Source: CAKZKT01 sp034434235 (lineage in GTDB: Bacteria > Chloroflexota > Anaerolineae > CG2-30-64-16). From it: a DNA stretch of 64,000 nt. Positions 17,189 through 25,254 of the stretch are shown here, in pieces (the first letter of the stretch is position 1; the number at the start of each line of letters is the position of its first letter). The DNA lies in contig DAOTZV010000182.1 in the NCBI GenBank assembly GCA_034434235.1, positions 30,306 to 94,305 of the forward strand. The letters are read 5' to 3'. Under the pieces are notes generated by a model. The model saw only the letters and a list, made by a program, of their open reading frames with translations, had not been told where the DNA came from and made no database searches. The position numbers were made by a program, and so were the translations under genes.

Positions 17189-18567
17189 TGTCTTCTCCCT
17201 TCGCCAAGGAGTTCCCAGTAGCGTGCCCAGCCCTCCAGGCCCTGGTATAGCCGGGAGATGCGGAAGAATTCGTTCGGCGCGTGGAAGTCTTCGTCGGCGG
17301 TCGAGAACGAGAAAAAGACCGTCTCCAGGCCCATCACCCGCTTGAACACCTCGCACACCGGCACGGTGCCGCCCATGCGCACCACGACCGGCCGGACGCC
17401 GAAGGTTTGCTCCAGCGCCTTGCCGGCCACGACCAGGCCGAAGTGATCGGCCGGGATGGCGTAGGGAAGCGCGGCATGGGTTTCGGGGTTGATGGTCAGG
17501 CGAACGCCGGCCGGCACATGCGCTTCCAGATGGCGCACGATCTTCGCGATGATGTCGGCCGGGTCCTGGTTGGGCACCAGGCGGCAGGTGATCTTGGCGT
17601 GCGCTTCGGAGGGCGTGACGGTCTTGACGCCCGGCCCCTGGTAGCCGCCCCACAGGCCGTTCACCTCCAGCGTGGGCCGGATCCACTGGCGTTCGAGCGT
17701 GCTGTAGCCCGGCTCGCCGAAGAGGGCCGGCGCGCCCACCTCGGCCAGATACGCGGCTTCGTCGAACGGCAGCGCGGCGATGGCGGCCCGTTCCTCGGCC
17801 GAGAGCTCGACCACATCGTCGTAAAAGCCGGCCACGGCCACGCGGCCATCCGGGGTGTGCAGGCCGGCGATCAGCTCGGCCAGCGCGTGCAGGGGATTGG
17901 CCACCGCGCCGCCGTGCCGGCCCGAGTGCAGGTCCTTGGCCGCGCCGGTCAGCGTGAACTCCAGCCCGGCAAGCCCGCGGCTGGACACCGTCAGCGACGG
18001 CTCCTCGACGCGCCACATGCCGCCGTCGGCCGAGATCACGAAGTCGGCCGCCAGCAGATCGGTGTGCGCCCGGATGAACGGCTCCAGGCTGGGGCTGCCG
18101 ATCTCTTCCTCCCCCTCGAACATGAACTTGACGTTGATGGGCAACGCGCCCCGCGTGGCGAAGAACGCCTGCGCGGCCTTGATGGCCTGAAAGATCGGCG
18201 CCTTGTCGTCGGATATGCCGCGCGCGTAGAGCCGATCCTGGCGGATGGTCGGCGTGAAGGGCGGGCTGATCCATTTGTCCAGCGGGTCGGGCGGCTGAAC
18301 GTCGTAGTGGCCGTAGATCAGCACGGTGGGCTTGCCCACCGCGCCGAGCCACTGGCCGAAGACGACCGGATGCCGGCCGGTCGGCATGATCTGCACGTCG
18401 AACGGCCCGGCGGCCGCGATCTGATCGGCGACCCAGGCCGCAGCCCGCTCGATGTCGGCCCGATGGGCCGGGTCGGTGCTGATGCTGGGAATGGCCGCGA
18501 ACTCGATCAGCTCGGCCAGGATGCGCTCGCGATGAGCGGCAAAGTAAGCGAAAGGTGTCTGTGTCAT
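17185..18567 (-). CDS. M20 family metallopeptidase (dipeptidase)
   Basis: A 460-residue zinc peptidase of the M20 family, dipeptidase/carnosinase-like clade. Metal ligands and catalytic residues are visible: His in YGHYDVQ, Asp in GISDDKAP, the catalytic Glu pair in FEGEEEIGS, Asp in ISADGG, and the C-terminal His in EDFHAPNE. The lid/dimerisation domain (about residues 190-320) contains DLHSGRHGG. The ATG at 18567 is chosen because GGGAG lies just upstream and homologues start near AYFAAHRERIL. First gene of a three-gene operon. The cytosolic location is inferred from the lack of a signal peptide. Confidence 0.92.
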   Translation of the reverse strand: MTQTPFAYFAAHRERILAELIEFAAIPSISTDPAHRADIERAAAWVADQIAAAGPFDVQIMPTGRHPVVFGQWLGAVGKPTVLIYGHYDVQPPDPLDKWISPPFTPTIRQDRLYARGISDDKAPIFQAIKAAQAFFATRGALPINVKFMFEGEEEIGSPSLEPFIRAHTDLLAADFVISADGGMWRVEEPSLTVSSRGLAGLEFTLTGAAKDLHSGRHGGAVANPLHALAELIAGLHTPDGRVAVAGFYDDVVELSAEERAAIAALPFDEAAYLAEVGAPALFGEPGYSTLERQWIRPTLEVNGLWGGYQGPGVKTVTPSEAHAKITCRLVPNQDPADIIAKIVRHLEAHVPAGVRLTINPETHAALPYAIPADHFGLVVAGKALEQTFGVRPVVVRMGGTVPVCEVFKRVMGLETVFFSFSTADEDFHAPNEFFRISRLYQGLEGWARYWELLGEGRRQ

Positions 18568-18738
18568 GATGTAAGCTCCCGGTAAAGACTTGAGTTTTAT
18601 TATACTCCAGGCCATCGGCGGGGAAAAAGAAGCCGACTCGATTTTAGATTGTGGTGGCCAGATGGGGCCGCGGCAATTTCAAATGGCGCAGATCAGCCCC
18701 GTTCACGGGACGTTGCTCCCGTAGCCCGGCGATTGATC

Positions 18739-18827
18739 GCCGGGCGGCCCCGATTGACGCACAGACGGCCGCACGACCATGAATGGATCGTGCTTTACTG
18801 AGCCGGGCGGCCCCGATTGACGCACAG
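18739..18827. repeat. Perfect 26-bp direct repeat pair
   Basis: Identical 26-bp units at 18739-18764 and 18802-18827, separated by 37 bp, sharing the core CCCCGATTGACGCACAG. The first is joined to a hairpin arm, the second is not, suggesting partial duplication of a dispersed repeat. Confidence 0.85.
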
Positions 18828-18881
18828 CGCGCCGGCAAACGCGCGCGGCACATTTGGAATTGCTGGCTTGTCATCGAACAG

Positions 18882-18911
18882 TTGGCGCGGTCGCGCAGAT
18901 TGTGCTACAAT
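18882..18911 (+). promoter_or_regulatory. Promoter of rfbA
   Basis: A -35 TTGGCG (18882-18887) and a -10 TACAAT (18906-18911) are 18 bp apart, with an upstream TG that makes an extended -10 (TGCTACAAT). The start codon is 43 bp further on. Confidence 0.6.
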
Positions 18912-18954
18912 CGGTCCGGGTTTGCCGAGAGTCATACCTCCACCAGGAGCGCAC

Positions 18955-19845
18955 ATGAAAGGGATCATCCTCGCGGGCGGAGCGGGCACGCGCCTCTATC
19001 CGCTCACCATCAGCATCAGCAAGCAGTTGCTGCCGGTCTACGATAAGCCGATGATCTATTACCCGCTCTCCATGCTCATGCTGGCGGGCATCACCGAGAT
19101 CCTGATCATCAGCACGCCCGAAGCGCTGCCGCAGTTTCGCACGTTGCTGCGCGATGGCCGGCAATGGGGGCTGAAGTTCTCGTATGCCGAGCAGCCGACC
19201 CCGCGCGGCCTGGCCGACGCGTTCATCGTGGGCCGCGAGTTCGTCGGCGATCAACCGTCGTGCCTGATCCTGGGCGACAACATCTTCTACGGCCACGGCC
19301 TGCCCGGCCGGCTGCGCGCCGCCGCGCGCCTCACCGAGGGCGCGCTCGTGTTCGCGTATCCGGTCAAAGACCCGGAGCGCTACGGCGTGATCGAGTTCGA
19401 CGCCTCGGGCCGCGCGATCAGCATCGAGGAGAAGCCGCAGAAGCCCCGCTCTCACTATGCCGTCCCCGGCCTCTACTTCTACGACGCGCAGGTCGTCGAG
19501 ATCGCGGCCAACCTGAAGCCCTCGGCGCGGGGAGAGCTGGAGATCACCGATGTCAATCGCGTGTACCTGGAGCGGGGCCAGTTGCGCGTCGAGCCGCTGG
19601 GCCGGGGCTTCGCCTGGCTCGACGCCGGCACGCACGAGTCGTTGTTGCAGGCGGCCAACTTCGTGCAGGCGATGGAGGAGCGCCAGGGGATGATGATCTC
19701 GTGCCCCGAGGAGATCGCGTATCGGATGGGCTATATCGGCCGGGACGAGCTGCGCCGGCTCGGCGAGGCGATGCGCAGCAACGGCTACGGCCAGTATCTG
19801 CTGCGGCTGGCGGAAGAGGAACTGCCGCCGCCCGACAACGGATAA
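18955..19845 (+). CDS. rfbA: Glucose-1-phosphate thymidylyltransferase
   Basis: A 296-residue nucleotidyltransferase that makes dTDP-glucose from dTTP and glucose-1-phosphate, the first step of dTDP-rhamnose and other deoxysugar synthesis. The signature GGAGTRLYPLT, the substrate loop SKQLLPVYDKPMIYYPLS, LILGDNIFYG with the metal-binding Asp, and EEKPQKP are all present. ATG at 18955 with AGGAG 6 bp upstream; the longer open frame upstream crosses the promoter. The gene stands alone: no rfbB/C/D genes are near. Length matches RmlA homotetramers. Confidence 0.94.
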   Translation: MKGIILAGGAGTRLYPLTISISKQLLPVYDKPMIYYPLSMLMLAGITEILIISTPEALPQFRTLLRDGRQWGLKFSYAEQPTPRGLADAFIVGREFVGDQPSCLILGDNIFYGHGLPGRLRAAARLTEGALVFAYPVKDPERYGVIEFDASGRAISIEEKPQKPRSHYAVPGLYFYDAQVVEIAANLKPSARGELEITDVNRVYLERGQLRVEPLGRGFAWLDAGTHESLLQAANFVQAMEERQGMMISCPEEIAYRMGYIGRDELRRLGEAMRSNGYGQYLLRLAEEELPPPDNG

Positions 19846-19878
19846 GGGTTGGCGATCCGTCCCGCGGATCGCCAACCC
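19846..19878. terminator. Perfect 14-bp-arm hairpin abutting the rfbA stop codon
   Basis: Arms GGGTTGGCGATCCG (19846-19859) and its exact complement (19865-19878) around the loop TCCCG, beginning at the base after TAA. It lies between convergent genes and so can act for both strands. It lacks a T-tract, so classic intrinsic termination is not assured. Confidence 0.6.
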
Positions 19879-19887
19879 CCGCCTCGG

Positions 19888-20856
19888 CTACGGCACCAGC
19901 ACGATCTTGCCGGTCGTCTGGCGGCCGGCCAGCGCATGATGTGCGGCCGCGGCTTCGGCCAGCGGATAGGTCGCGCCGATGCGCACCCGCAGCTCGCCGT
20001 CGCGGATCATCGCGAGCACCGCGTTGGCGTGGGCCAGATAGGCGTCGCGGGTGCGGGTGTAGGCAAACAGCGACGGCCGGGTGACGAAGAGCGAGCGCAT
20101 TCCGCCCAGGCGTTGGATATCGAGCGGCGGCGGGAACCCGCTCGACTGGCCGAACGAGACCAGATAGCCCAGGGGCGCCAGGCACTCCAGGCTCCTGTCA
20201 AACGTGTCCTTGCCCACCGAGTCGTACACCACCTGCACGCCCTGGCCGTCGGTGATCCGTTGCACCTCGGCCAGGAAATCCTGCTGCGTATAGAGGATCA
20301 CCTCTTCGGCGCCGGCCTCGCGCGCCAGCTTCGCCTTCTCCTCCGTAGAGACCGTGCCGATCACCCGACCGCCCTGCCGACGGGCGATCTGCGTCAACAA
20401 CAGGCCCACCCCGCCGGCCGCCGCGTGGATCAGGCACCAGTCCCCCGGCTTGACCGGATACGTGCGCGTGGCCAACACGTGCGCGGTCATGCCCTGGATC
20501 ATGGCCGCCACCCCCTGCTCGAAGCTCACCTCGTCGGGCAAGGCCACCAGCCGATCGGCCGGCACCAGGCAATGCGTGGCGTAGGTGCCCAGCCCGCCGA
20601 TGAACGCCACGCGATCGCCCGGCCGCGCGGCGGTCACCCCCGGGCCGACCGCCTCCACGATCCCCGCGGCCTCGCTGCCCGGCACCGAGGGCAACGGAAC
20701 CTTGTACCATCCCAGCCGCTGATAGATCTCGATGAAATTGACGCCCGTCGCCATGATCTTGACCAGCGCCTGGTCCGCGCCGGGCGTCGGGGTCGGCCGT
20801 TCTTCCAGCTTCATGACCTCTGGACCGCCGAATTCGGATACAACGATCGCTTTCAT
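19888..20856 (-). CDS. qor: NADPH:quinone oxidoreductase, zeta-crystallin type
   Basis: A 322-residue medium-chain dehydrogenase/reductase without catalytic zinc ligands. The N-terminal GroES-like domain (about 1-130) contains GVNFIEIYQRLG, PGSEAAGIV and PGDRVAF, followed by a Rossmann domain with AAAGGVGLLLTQIAR. These match quinone oxidoreductases that reduce quinones by one or two electrons with NADPH. The ATG has GGAGGGG upstream, and the gene starts 3 bp after the NUDIX hydrolase stop, implying a two-gene operon. The exact acceptor is not determined. Confidence 0.92.
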   Translation of the reverse strand: MKAIVVSEFGGPEVMKLEERPTPTPGADQALVKIMATGVNFIEIYQRLGWYKVPLPSVPGSEAAGIVEAVGPGVTAARPGDRVAFIGGLGTYATHCLVPADRLVALPDEVSFEQGVAAMIQGMTAHVLATRTYPVKPGDWCLIHAAAGGVGLLLTQIARRQGGRVIGTVSTEEKAKLAREAGAEEVILYTQQDFLAEVQRITDGQGVQVVYDSVGKDTFDRSLECLAPLGYLVSFGQSSGFPPPLDIQRLGGMRSLFVTRPSLFAYTRTRDAYLAHANAVLAMIRDGELRVRIGATYPLAEAAAAHHALAGRQTTGKIVLVP

Positions 20857-20859
20857 CGC

Positions 20860-21549
20860 TTACCCCTCCGTATTTTTGTCGAAGACATCCGCCATTGTTG
20901 CATCTGGCATGTGCACGGTCTGTAACAGAGCCACCAACTCGCTCAGCACCATCGCGGTCGCGCCCCACACCTTATGCTCGCCCACCGCGTAGAAGGGCAC
21001 CTGCACGGCCGCGCCGCGGATCTCCCAGGTCTCCTCGCGGCGGGTCTCTTCCTCCAGGAAGAGCGCCAGGGGCGCCTCGATCACCTCCGCGACCTCGTGT
21101 GGATTGGGGATGAAATCGGGCCGCGCGGCCGCGTAGGCCACCGTCGGATAGATGCAGAAGCGGCTGTTCGGGATGTACAGCGGCGACAGCGTGCCGAGCA
21201 CTTCTACCGCGTCCGGTGCAATGCCCAGCTCCTCCTGCGCTTCCCGCAGCGCGGCGGCCTCGGCGTCCTCGGCCGGCTCCAGGCTTCCGCCCGGAAACGA
21301 GATCTGCCCGCGGTGATTGTCCACCGACTCGGTGCGCCGGGTGAGCACCAGGCACAGCTCGCCGGCGCGCGGGTAGATCAGCACCAACACGCCCGCCCGG
21401 CGGCAATCGAGCTGCGGGTCGAGGATCCGTTCGGTGCCGGGCCGCGGCCGCGGAGACATGCGGAGCTGCGCCGCCAGGCCGGGCAAGGGTTGCGCCAGGG
21501 CGGCCCGCACCTGGGACAAAGTGATACGATAACAGGACGAAGTTCTCAT
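20860..21549 (-). CDS. NUDIX hydrolase, probable CoA pyrophosphatase
   Basis: A 229-residue NUDIX protein. The NUDIX box is complete in order (GG, then E after LEPA, then REAQEELGI), and it is preceded by LTRRTESVDNHRGQISFPGG, the extra motif (UPF0035) that marks CoA pyrophosphatases such as NudL. It would hydrolyse CoA or oxidised CoA to phosphopantetheine and ADP. The start at 21549 is tentative: there is no strong ribosome binding site. It is cotranscribed with the quinone oxidoreductase 3 bp downstream. Confidence 0.85.
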   Translation of the reverse strand: MRTSSCYRITLSQVRAALAQPLPGLAAQLRMSPRPRPGTERILDPQLDCRRAGVLVLIYPRAGELCLVLTRRTESVDNHRGQISFPGGSLEPAEDAEAAALREAQEELGIAPDAVEVLGTLSPLYIPNSRFCIYPTVAYAAARPDFIPNPHEVAEVIEAPLALFLEEETRREETWEIRGAAVQVPFYAVGEHKVWGATAMVLSELVALLQTVHMPDATMADVFDKNTEG

Positions 21550-21610
21550 CGAAAATCCAACCGACGTTGATGTGTGCGGCGTTCAAACGGCACGGCGCGT
21601 CGAACGCTGA

Positions 21611-21652
21611 GCGTCGGGCGTCGGGCGTCAAGCGTCAAACGTCAGGCGTCGG
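21611..21652. repeat. Tandem heptanucleotide repeat (GCGTCRR type)
   Basis: Six consecutive 7-bp units (GCGTCGG, GCGTCGG, GCGTCAA, GCGTCAA, ACGTCAG, GCGTCGG). The stop codon of the DUF4129 gene (21642-21644) lies inside the fifth unit, so the repeat forms the 3' end of that gene. Confidence 0.85.
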
Positions 21653-23339
21653 GGCCGGCTGTCCGGCGTCGGAGTTCTTGCATCAGCCGGCGCCAGATCG
21701 CCTGGACGCCTTGGGCCTCGTCGGCCGAGATGGGCCGGCGATCGTAGCGGGCGGCCAGAAAGGCCGATGTGAGCGCCTCGACCTCGGCCCCGGCTTCGGG
21801 CCATGCGGCCTCGAGCTGCTGCGCGAACTCGGACGGGGTGCGGTGCGCCGGCCGGGCCACGCCCCGTTCGGCCGCGTGGCCGACCATCCGCAGGTAAAAG
21901 TAGCGCACGCGCTCGCGCGGGGCCAGTGCACCCACGCGCACGCCGGCCGGGCGGAGCGAGGCGGCCGCGCGGCCGCGCGCTGCGGCCATCCGCCGGCGCA
22001 CCGCGCCGGCCGCGGCCTGGAGCGCCGCGCCGGCCCGCGCCCAGCGCGCCCGCCACCAGTAGCGCAGCCGCATCAGCCAATCGCCGAGGCGCCCCCGCAA
22101 CATGCCGTGCGCGCCGAGATAGGATAGCCCGAAATAAACGGCCACCAGCGCGATGATGCTCCACAGCACCGCGCCGCCCAGCCAATCGGGAAGCCAGCTC
22201 AGCGCTTCGGCCTGCGACGGCACCTGGGGCATCGCCGACAGGTCGGGCCGCGACCCCGCATCGATCTGCGTCAGGAAGCGCAGGGGCCACAGGAGCAGCG
22301 CCAGGAACACCGCCAGCAGAAACATCAGCAGATAGCCCAGGCGCATGACCAGGGCCAACAGCGCCTCCACCGCGGCCGAGAGCCAGCTCGTCGTGCCCAT
22401 GGGCAGAAACGCCGCGACCAGGCCGATCAACAGTACGGCGAGCAGGCTGTTCACGTGCCAGCGGCGGAGCACGACCGGCTGCACTTCCACATCCTGATTG
22501 TACCAGCGGCCGCGCAAGACCGCCAGCCGCGCCTGACTGATCAGCAGGAGGCCGGCCAGGAAATAGGCCAGCAACGCGGCGAGCAGTCCGGCCGGCAAGC
22601 CGAGGCCGCGCACGCCCAGCCGCAGGGCGCTGGCGGCGAAGTCCACGCGCGCCAGCGCCGCGAAGAGGACCAGGATCGCGCCGCCGGCCGTCCAATGCGC
22701 AACGAAGCGCGCCAGGATCTCGCTGCGCGGCATGGCCCGGCCGGCGCGCAACTGGCTGCGGCTTTCCCCCCACAGCACGCTCTCGTGCGCGGCGATCTCG
22801 TCCGGCTGCAACGCCAGGTCCAGGAAATCGCCGGCCATGCCCACCGCCAGCCCCCAGGCGATGAGGATCCAGACGCCGAAGATGGCGAACGGCGCGTCCA
22901 GGAACGCGAACGGCTCGCGCAACCAGAGCTGTACCTCGGCCATGCCGGGCCAACCGCTCCCGAAGGTCCACACGGCCAACCGGAACAGGATCAGCAGCAC
23001 GGCGACCTCGCCCAGGCGATACGCCAGGCCGCGGCGATCGCGCCAGCTCGGCCGGCCGAGCTGCAACGTGCTGTAGACCCCCTCGAGCGCGGCCGCGAAC
23101 GCGCCCGGCAACACATATCCCATGCGCCACGGCGCACCGATCAGATGCAACAGCGCCAGAGGACCGGCCACGACGCTTGCCGCCACCAGGGCGATCAACA
23201 GCGGCCGGAAGGCGCTGCTCACCCAGGCCGCGTCGAAGAAGTCCTGGTACGCGGGCCGCCGGCCGGGGAGAGGCCCCGTGACCCGACCGCCGTCGCGAGC
23301 TTCGGTCGCCGGGCTCGAAGCATCAGGCGTATGCGCCAC
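21642..23339 (-). CDS. Polytopic membrane protein with C-terminal DUF4129
   Basis: A 565-residue protein with about ten hydrophobic segments and a cytoplasmic or periplasmic C-terminal DUF4129 domain (RVRYFYLRMVGHAAERG, RTPSEFAQQL, LTSAFLAARYDRRP). Such proteins are regularly encoded with MoxR ATPases and DUF58 proteins, as here, and often carry a transglutaminase domain, which is missing in this case. The GTG at 23339 is chosen because GGAGGT (23350-23345) stands 5 bp before it and after the DUF58 stop. The last codons derive from a tandem heptamer repeat. Function unknown; a role in envelope protein assembly is inferred from the gene cluster. Confidence 0.82.
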   Translation of the reverse strand: MAHTPDASSPATEARDGGRVTGPLPGRRPAYQDFFDAAWVSSAFRPLLIALVAASVVAGPLALLHLIGAPWRMGYVLPGAFAAALEGVYSTLQLGRPSWRDRRGLAYRLGEVAVLLILFRLAVWTFGSGWPGMAEVQLWLREPFAFLDAPFAIFGVWILIAWGLAVGMAGDFLDLALQPDEIAAHESVLWGESRSQLRAGRAMPRSEILARFVAHWTAGGAILVLFAALARVDFAASALRLGVRGLGLPAGLLAALLAYFLAGLLLISQARLAVLRGRWYNQDVEVQPVVLRRWHVNSLLAVLLIGLVAAFLPMGTTSWLSAAVEALLALVMRLGYLLMFLLAVFLALLLWPLRFLTQIDAGSRPDLSAMPQVPSQAEALSWLPDWLGGAVLWSIIALVAVYFGLSYLGAHGMLRGRLGDWLMRLRYWWRARWARAGAALQAAAGAVRRRMAAARGRAAASLRPAGVRVGALAPRERVRYFYLRMVGHAAERGVARPAHRTPSEFAQQLEAAWPEAGAEVEALTSAFLAARYDRRPISADEAQGVQAIWRRLMQELRRRTAGPDA

Positions 23340-23350
23340 GATCCACCTCC

Positions 23351-24556
23351 TCACGCTGCCAGGGGAAGCGATCGGCCGGCCGCCCAGCGCTTGAGATCGG
23401 CCTCGTTCGCCACCAGATGCGCGGCCACGCCGAGTTGCCGGGCCCGCTCGCGAATGACCCCGAACTGGCCGTGCGGCTCGATCACCACCAGCACGGGGTT
23501 GAGGCCGGCCCGCAGCAGGCGGTGCGCCGCCCGGCAGATGGCCTCGTCGCCGGTCGGGCTGACGATGATCACGGTGGTGCCCCATCCCAGCCCCAGCGCG
23601 GCGGTCGGCAGCCAGTCGGCCAGCGGCGCCAGGTCGGCCGTCTGGACGCGCGCCAGCCATTCCAACAGCTTCATCAGATGGACGCGGCCCGGCCGCGGGG
23701 GGATCAGCCAGCGGCCGGCGCCGGAAAGGGAATCCACGCCGTTGCAGCCCAGGCCCACCGCCTGGCGTTGTTCGGCCAGATAGCCGGCCAGCGACGCCGC
23801 CACCACGATGCCCCATTCGCTGGCGCCGTAGCGCAACTGGGTCGTATAGGCCCGCGCGCTGAGCTCCAGAAAGATCATGCTGGTCAACGACACGGCCGGC
23901 GCGTATTGCTTCACCTGGAGGGTGTTCGTGTGCGCGCTGCTCTTCCAGTCAATTGTCCGCAGCGGATCGCCGGGCCGATATTCGCGCTTGCCGATCACGC
24001 GCGTCGGGTCGGCGAAGATGCGTTGTTGGCTGGCGATGGACCCGTGCGGCGAGCGCGACGTCAGATCCACGTGCATGAGCGGGATCACGCGCGGATAGAC
24101 CGTCAGATGGTCGAGCGTCTCCACCCGGCCCTGGACCTCGGCGAAGCCGAAGAGGTCGCCGACCGTCATGGCGGCCGGGCCGATCTGATAGTACCCGCGC
24201 TGGCGACCGATCAGGTCGTAGTGCACCGTCAGGCGTTCCTTGGGCCGCAGCGACACGACCCGACGCACCCCCGCGCCGGCGGCAATCGCCAACGGCGGCG
24301 ACTCCTCCAGCCGCAACCAGGGCACCGGCCACCAGCTCGTGTTCTCGATCTCGATCTCGACCCGGCTCGTCTCGCCCGGAAAGATGTGATCGGTGAAGTT
24401 GCGGCGCACCTGCAGGCGCGGGAGGCTACGGCCGGTCCACCAGCGCGCCAACAGATACGAGCCGGCCAACACATAGACCAGATAGAAGACGAAGTCCACC
24501 TGCAAGATGACGGCGATCAACAGCAAGAACAACAACAGGAGCAAGATGTCCGACAT
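23351..24556 (-). CDS. DUF58 domain protein (vWA-like)
   Basis: A 401-residue protein with two N-terminal membrane helices (about residues 3-40), a beta-rich domain (RRNFTDHIFPGE, EIEIENTSWWPVPWLRLEE) and the DUF58 core GKREYRPGDPLRTIDWKSSA, which leads into a degenerate von Willebrand A fold. DUF58 proteins are partners of MoxR AAA+ chaperones. The start at 24556 follows the rsmI stop by 4 bp within TAGCGCCATG, the same junction used between moxR and rsmI. An upstream in-frame ATG (24601) overlapping rsmI is less likely. Confidence 0.87.
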   Translation of the reverse strand: MSDILLLLLFLLLIAVILQVDFVFYLVYVLAGSYLLARWWTGRSLPRLQVRRNFTDHIFPGETSRVEIEIENTSWWPVPWLRLEESPPLAIAAGAGVRRVVSLRPKERLTVHYDLIGRQRGYYQIGPAAMTVGDLFGFAEVQGRVETLDHLTVYPRVIPLMHVDLTSRSPHGSIASQQRIFADPTRVIGKREYRPGDPLRTIDWKSSAHTNTLQVKQYAPAVSLTSMIFLELSARAYTTQLRYGASEWGIVVAASLAGYLAEQRQAVGLGCNGVDSLSGAGRWLIPPRPGRVHLMKLLEWLARVQTADLAPLADWLPTAALGLGWGTTVIIVSPTGDEAICRAAHRLLRAGLNPVLVVIEPHGQFGVIRERARQLGVAAHLVANEADLKRWAAGRSLPLAA

Positions 24557-24560
24557 GGCG

Positions 24561-25250
24561 CTATGCTTCGACCTCGGCCGGCGTGCGGCCGGCGCCGGCA
24601 ATGACGAGCACGTATTCGCCCCTGGGCGGACTGGCGCGCACCGCGGCCAACAGCTCGGAGAGCCGGCCGCGCAAGACCGACTCGTGGATCTTGGTCAGCT
24701 CGTGCGCCAGGGCCGCCTGGCGGTCGCCGTACACCTCCAGCGCATCGGCCAGCAGCGCCTCGACGCGGTAGGGGCTCTCGTAGAAGACCAGGGTGTGCGG
24801 CGAATCGCGGTCCACCTCCAGGAAGCGCCGCCGCGGGCCGGGCCTGTGCGGCGGAAAGCCGCGATAGGTGAAGCTGTGCACCGGCAGGCCCGAAAGCACC
24901 AGGGCCATCACCAGCGCGGTCGGGCCGGGGATCATCGTCACCTCGGCTCCCGCGGCGATGGCCCGGCGCACGAGCGAGAAGCCCGGATCGGAGATGCCCG
25001 GGGTGCCGGCCTCGCTCACCACGGCCACCGACTTGCCCTCTGCCAACAGGGCCATGATCCGTTCGCCGGCGCGCTCTTCGTTGTGCTCATGAAACGCGAT
25101 CTGTGGCTTCTGGATCCCGAAGTGCTTCAGGAGCAGGCCCGTCTTGCGCGTGTCTTCGCTGGCGATCACATCCACCGCGCGCAGCGTTTCGAGCGCCCGC
25201 AACGTGATGTCGCCCAGGTTGCCGATGGGAGTGGCGACCAGATACAGCAT
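24561..25250 (-). CDS. rsmI: 16S rRNA (cytidine-1402-2'-O)-methyltransferase
   Basis: A 229-residue SAM-dependent tetrapyrrole-methylase-fold enzyme that 2'-O-methylates C1402 in the ribosomal P site. Characteristic motifs are LVATPIGNLGDITLRAL at the N-terminus, ASEDTRKTG, HEHNE, SEAGTPGISDPG and MIPGPTAL. The start ATG 25250 follows the moxR stop by 4 bp; a longer frame would overlap moxR. Its placement inside a moxR-DUF58-DUF4129 operon is unusual and couples a housekeeping rRNA enzyme to that cluster. Confidence 0.94.
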   Translation of the reverse strand: MLYLVATPIGNLGDITLRALETLRAVDVIASEDTRKTGLLLKHFGIQKPQIAFHEHNEERAGERIMALLAEGKSVAVVSEAGTPGISDPGFSLVRRAIAAGAEVTMIPGPTALVMALVLSGLPVHSFTYRGFPPHRPGPRRRFLEVDRDSPHTLVFYESPYRVEALLADALEVYGDRQAALAHELTKIHESVLRGRLSELLAAVRASPPRGEYVLVIAGAGRTPAEVEA

Positions 25251-25254
25251 GGCG

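Larger units (their letters stand above)
18568..18954. other. 387-bp intergenic region between divergent genes
   Basis: It holds a minus-strand -10 TATAAT at 18604-18599 for the peptidase operon, with no convincing -35. In the middle are a hairpin ACGGGA/TCCCGT (18705-18722), a perfect 10-bp-arm hairpin GCCCGGCGAT/ATCGCCGGGC (18724-18745), and a perfect 26-bp direct repeat (18739-18764 and 18802-18827) whose first copy overlaps that hairpin. The rfbA promoter follows. No gene is seen. Confidence 0.7.

Noticed and set aside
16184..18352. A 722-codon open frame covering the aldo/keto reductase and part of the peptidase gene
   Set aside because: Its N-terminal 380 codons are an out-of-frame reading of the M20 peptidase gene; the reductase starts at 17188.
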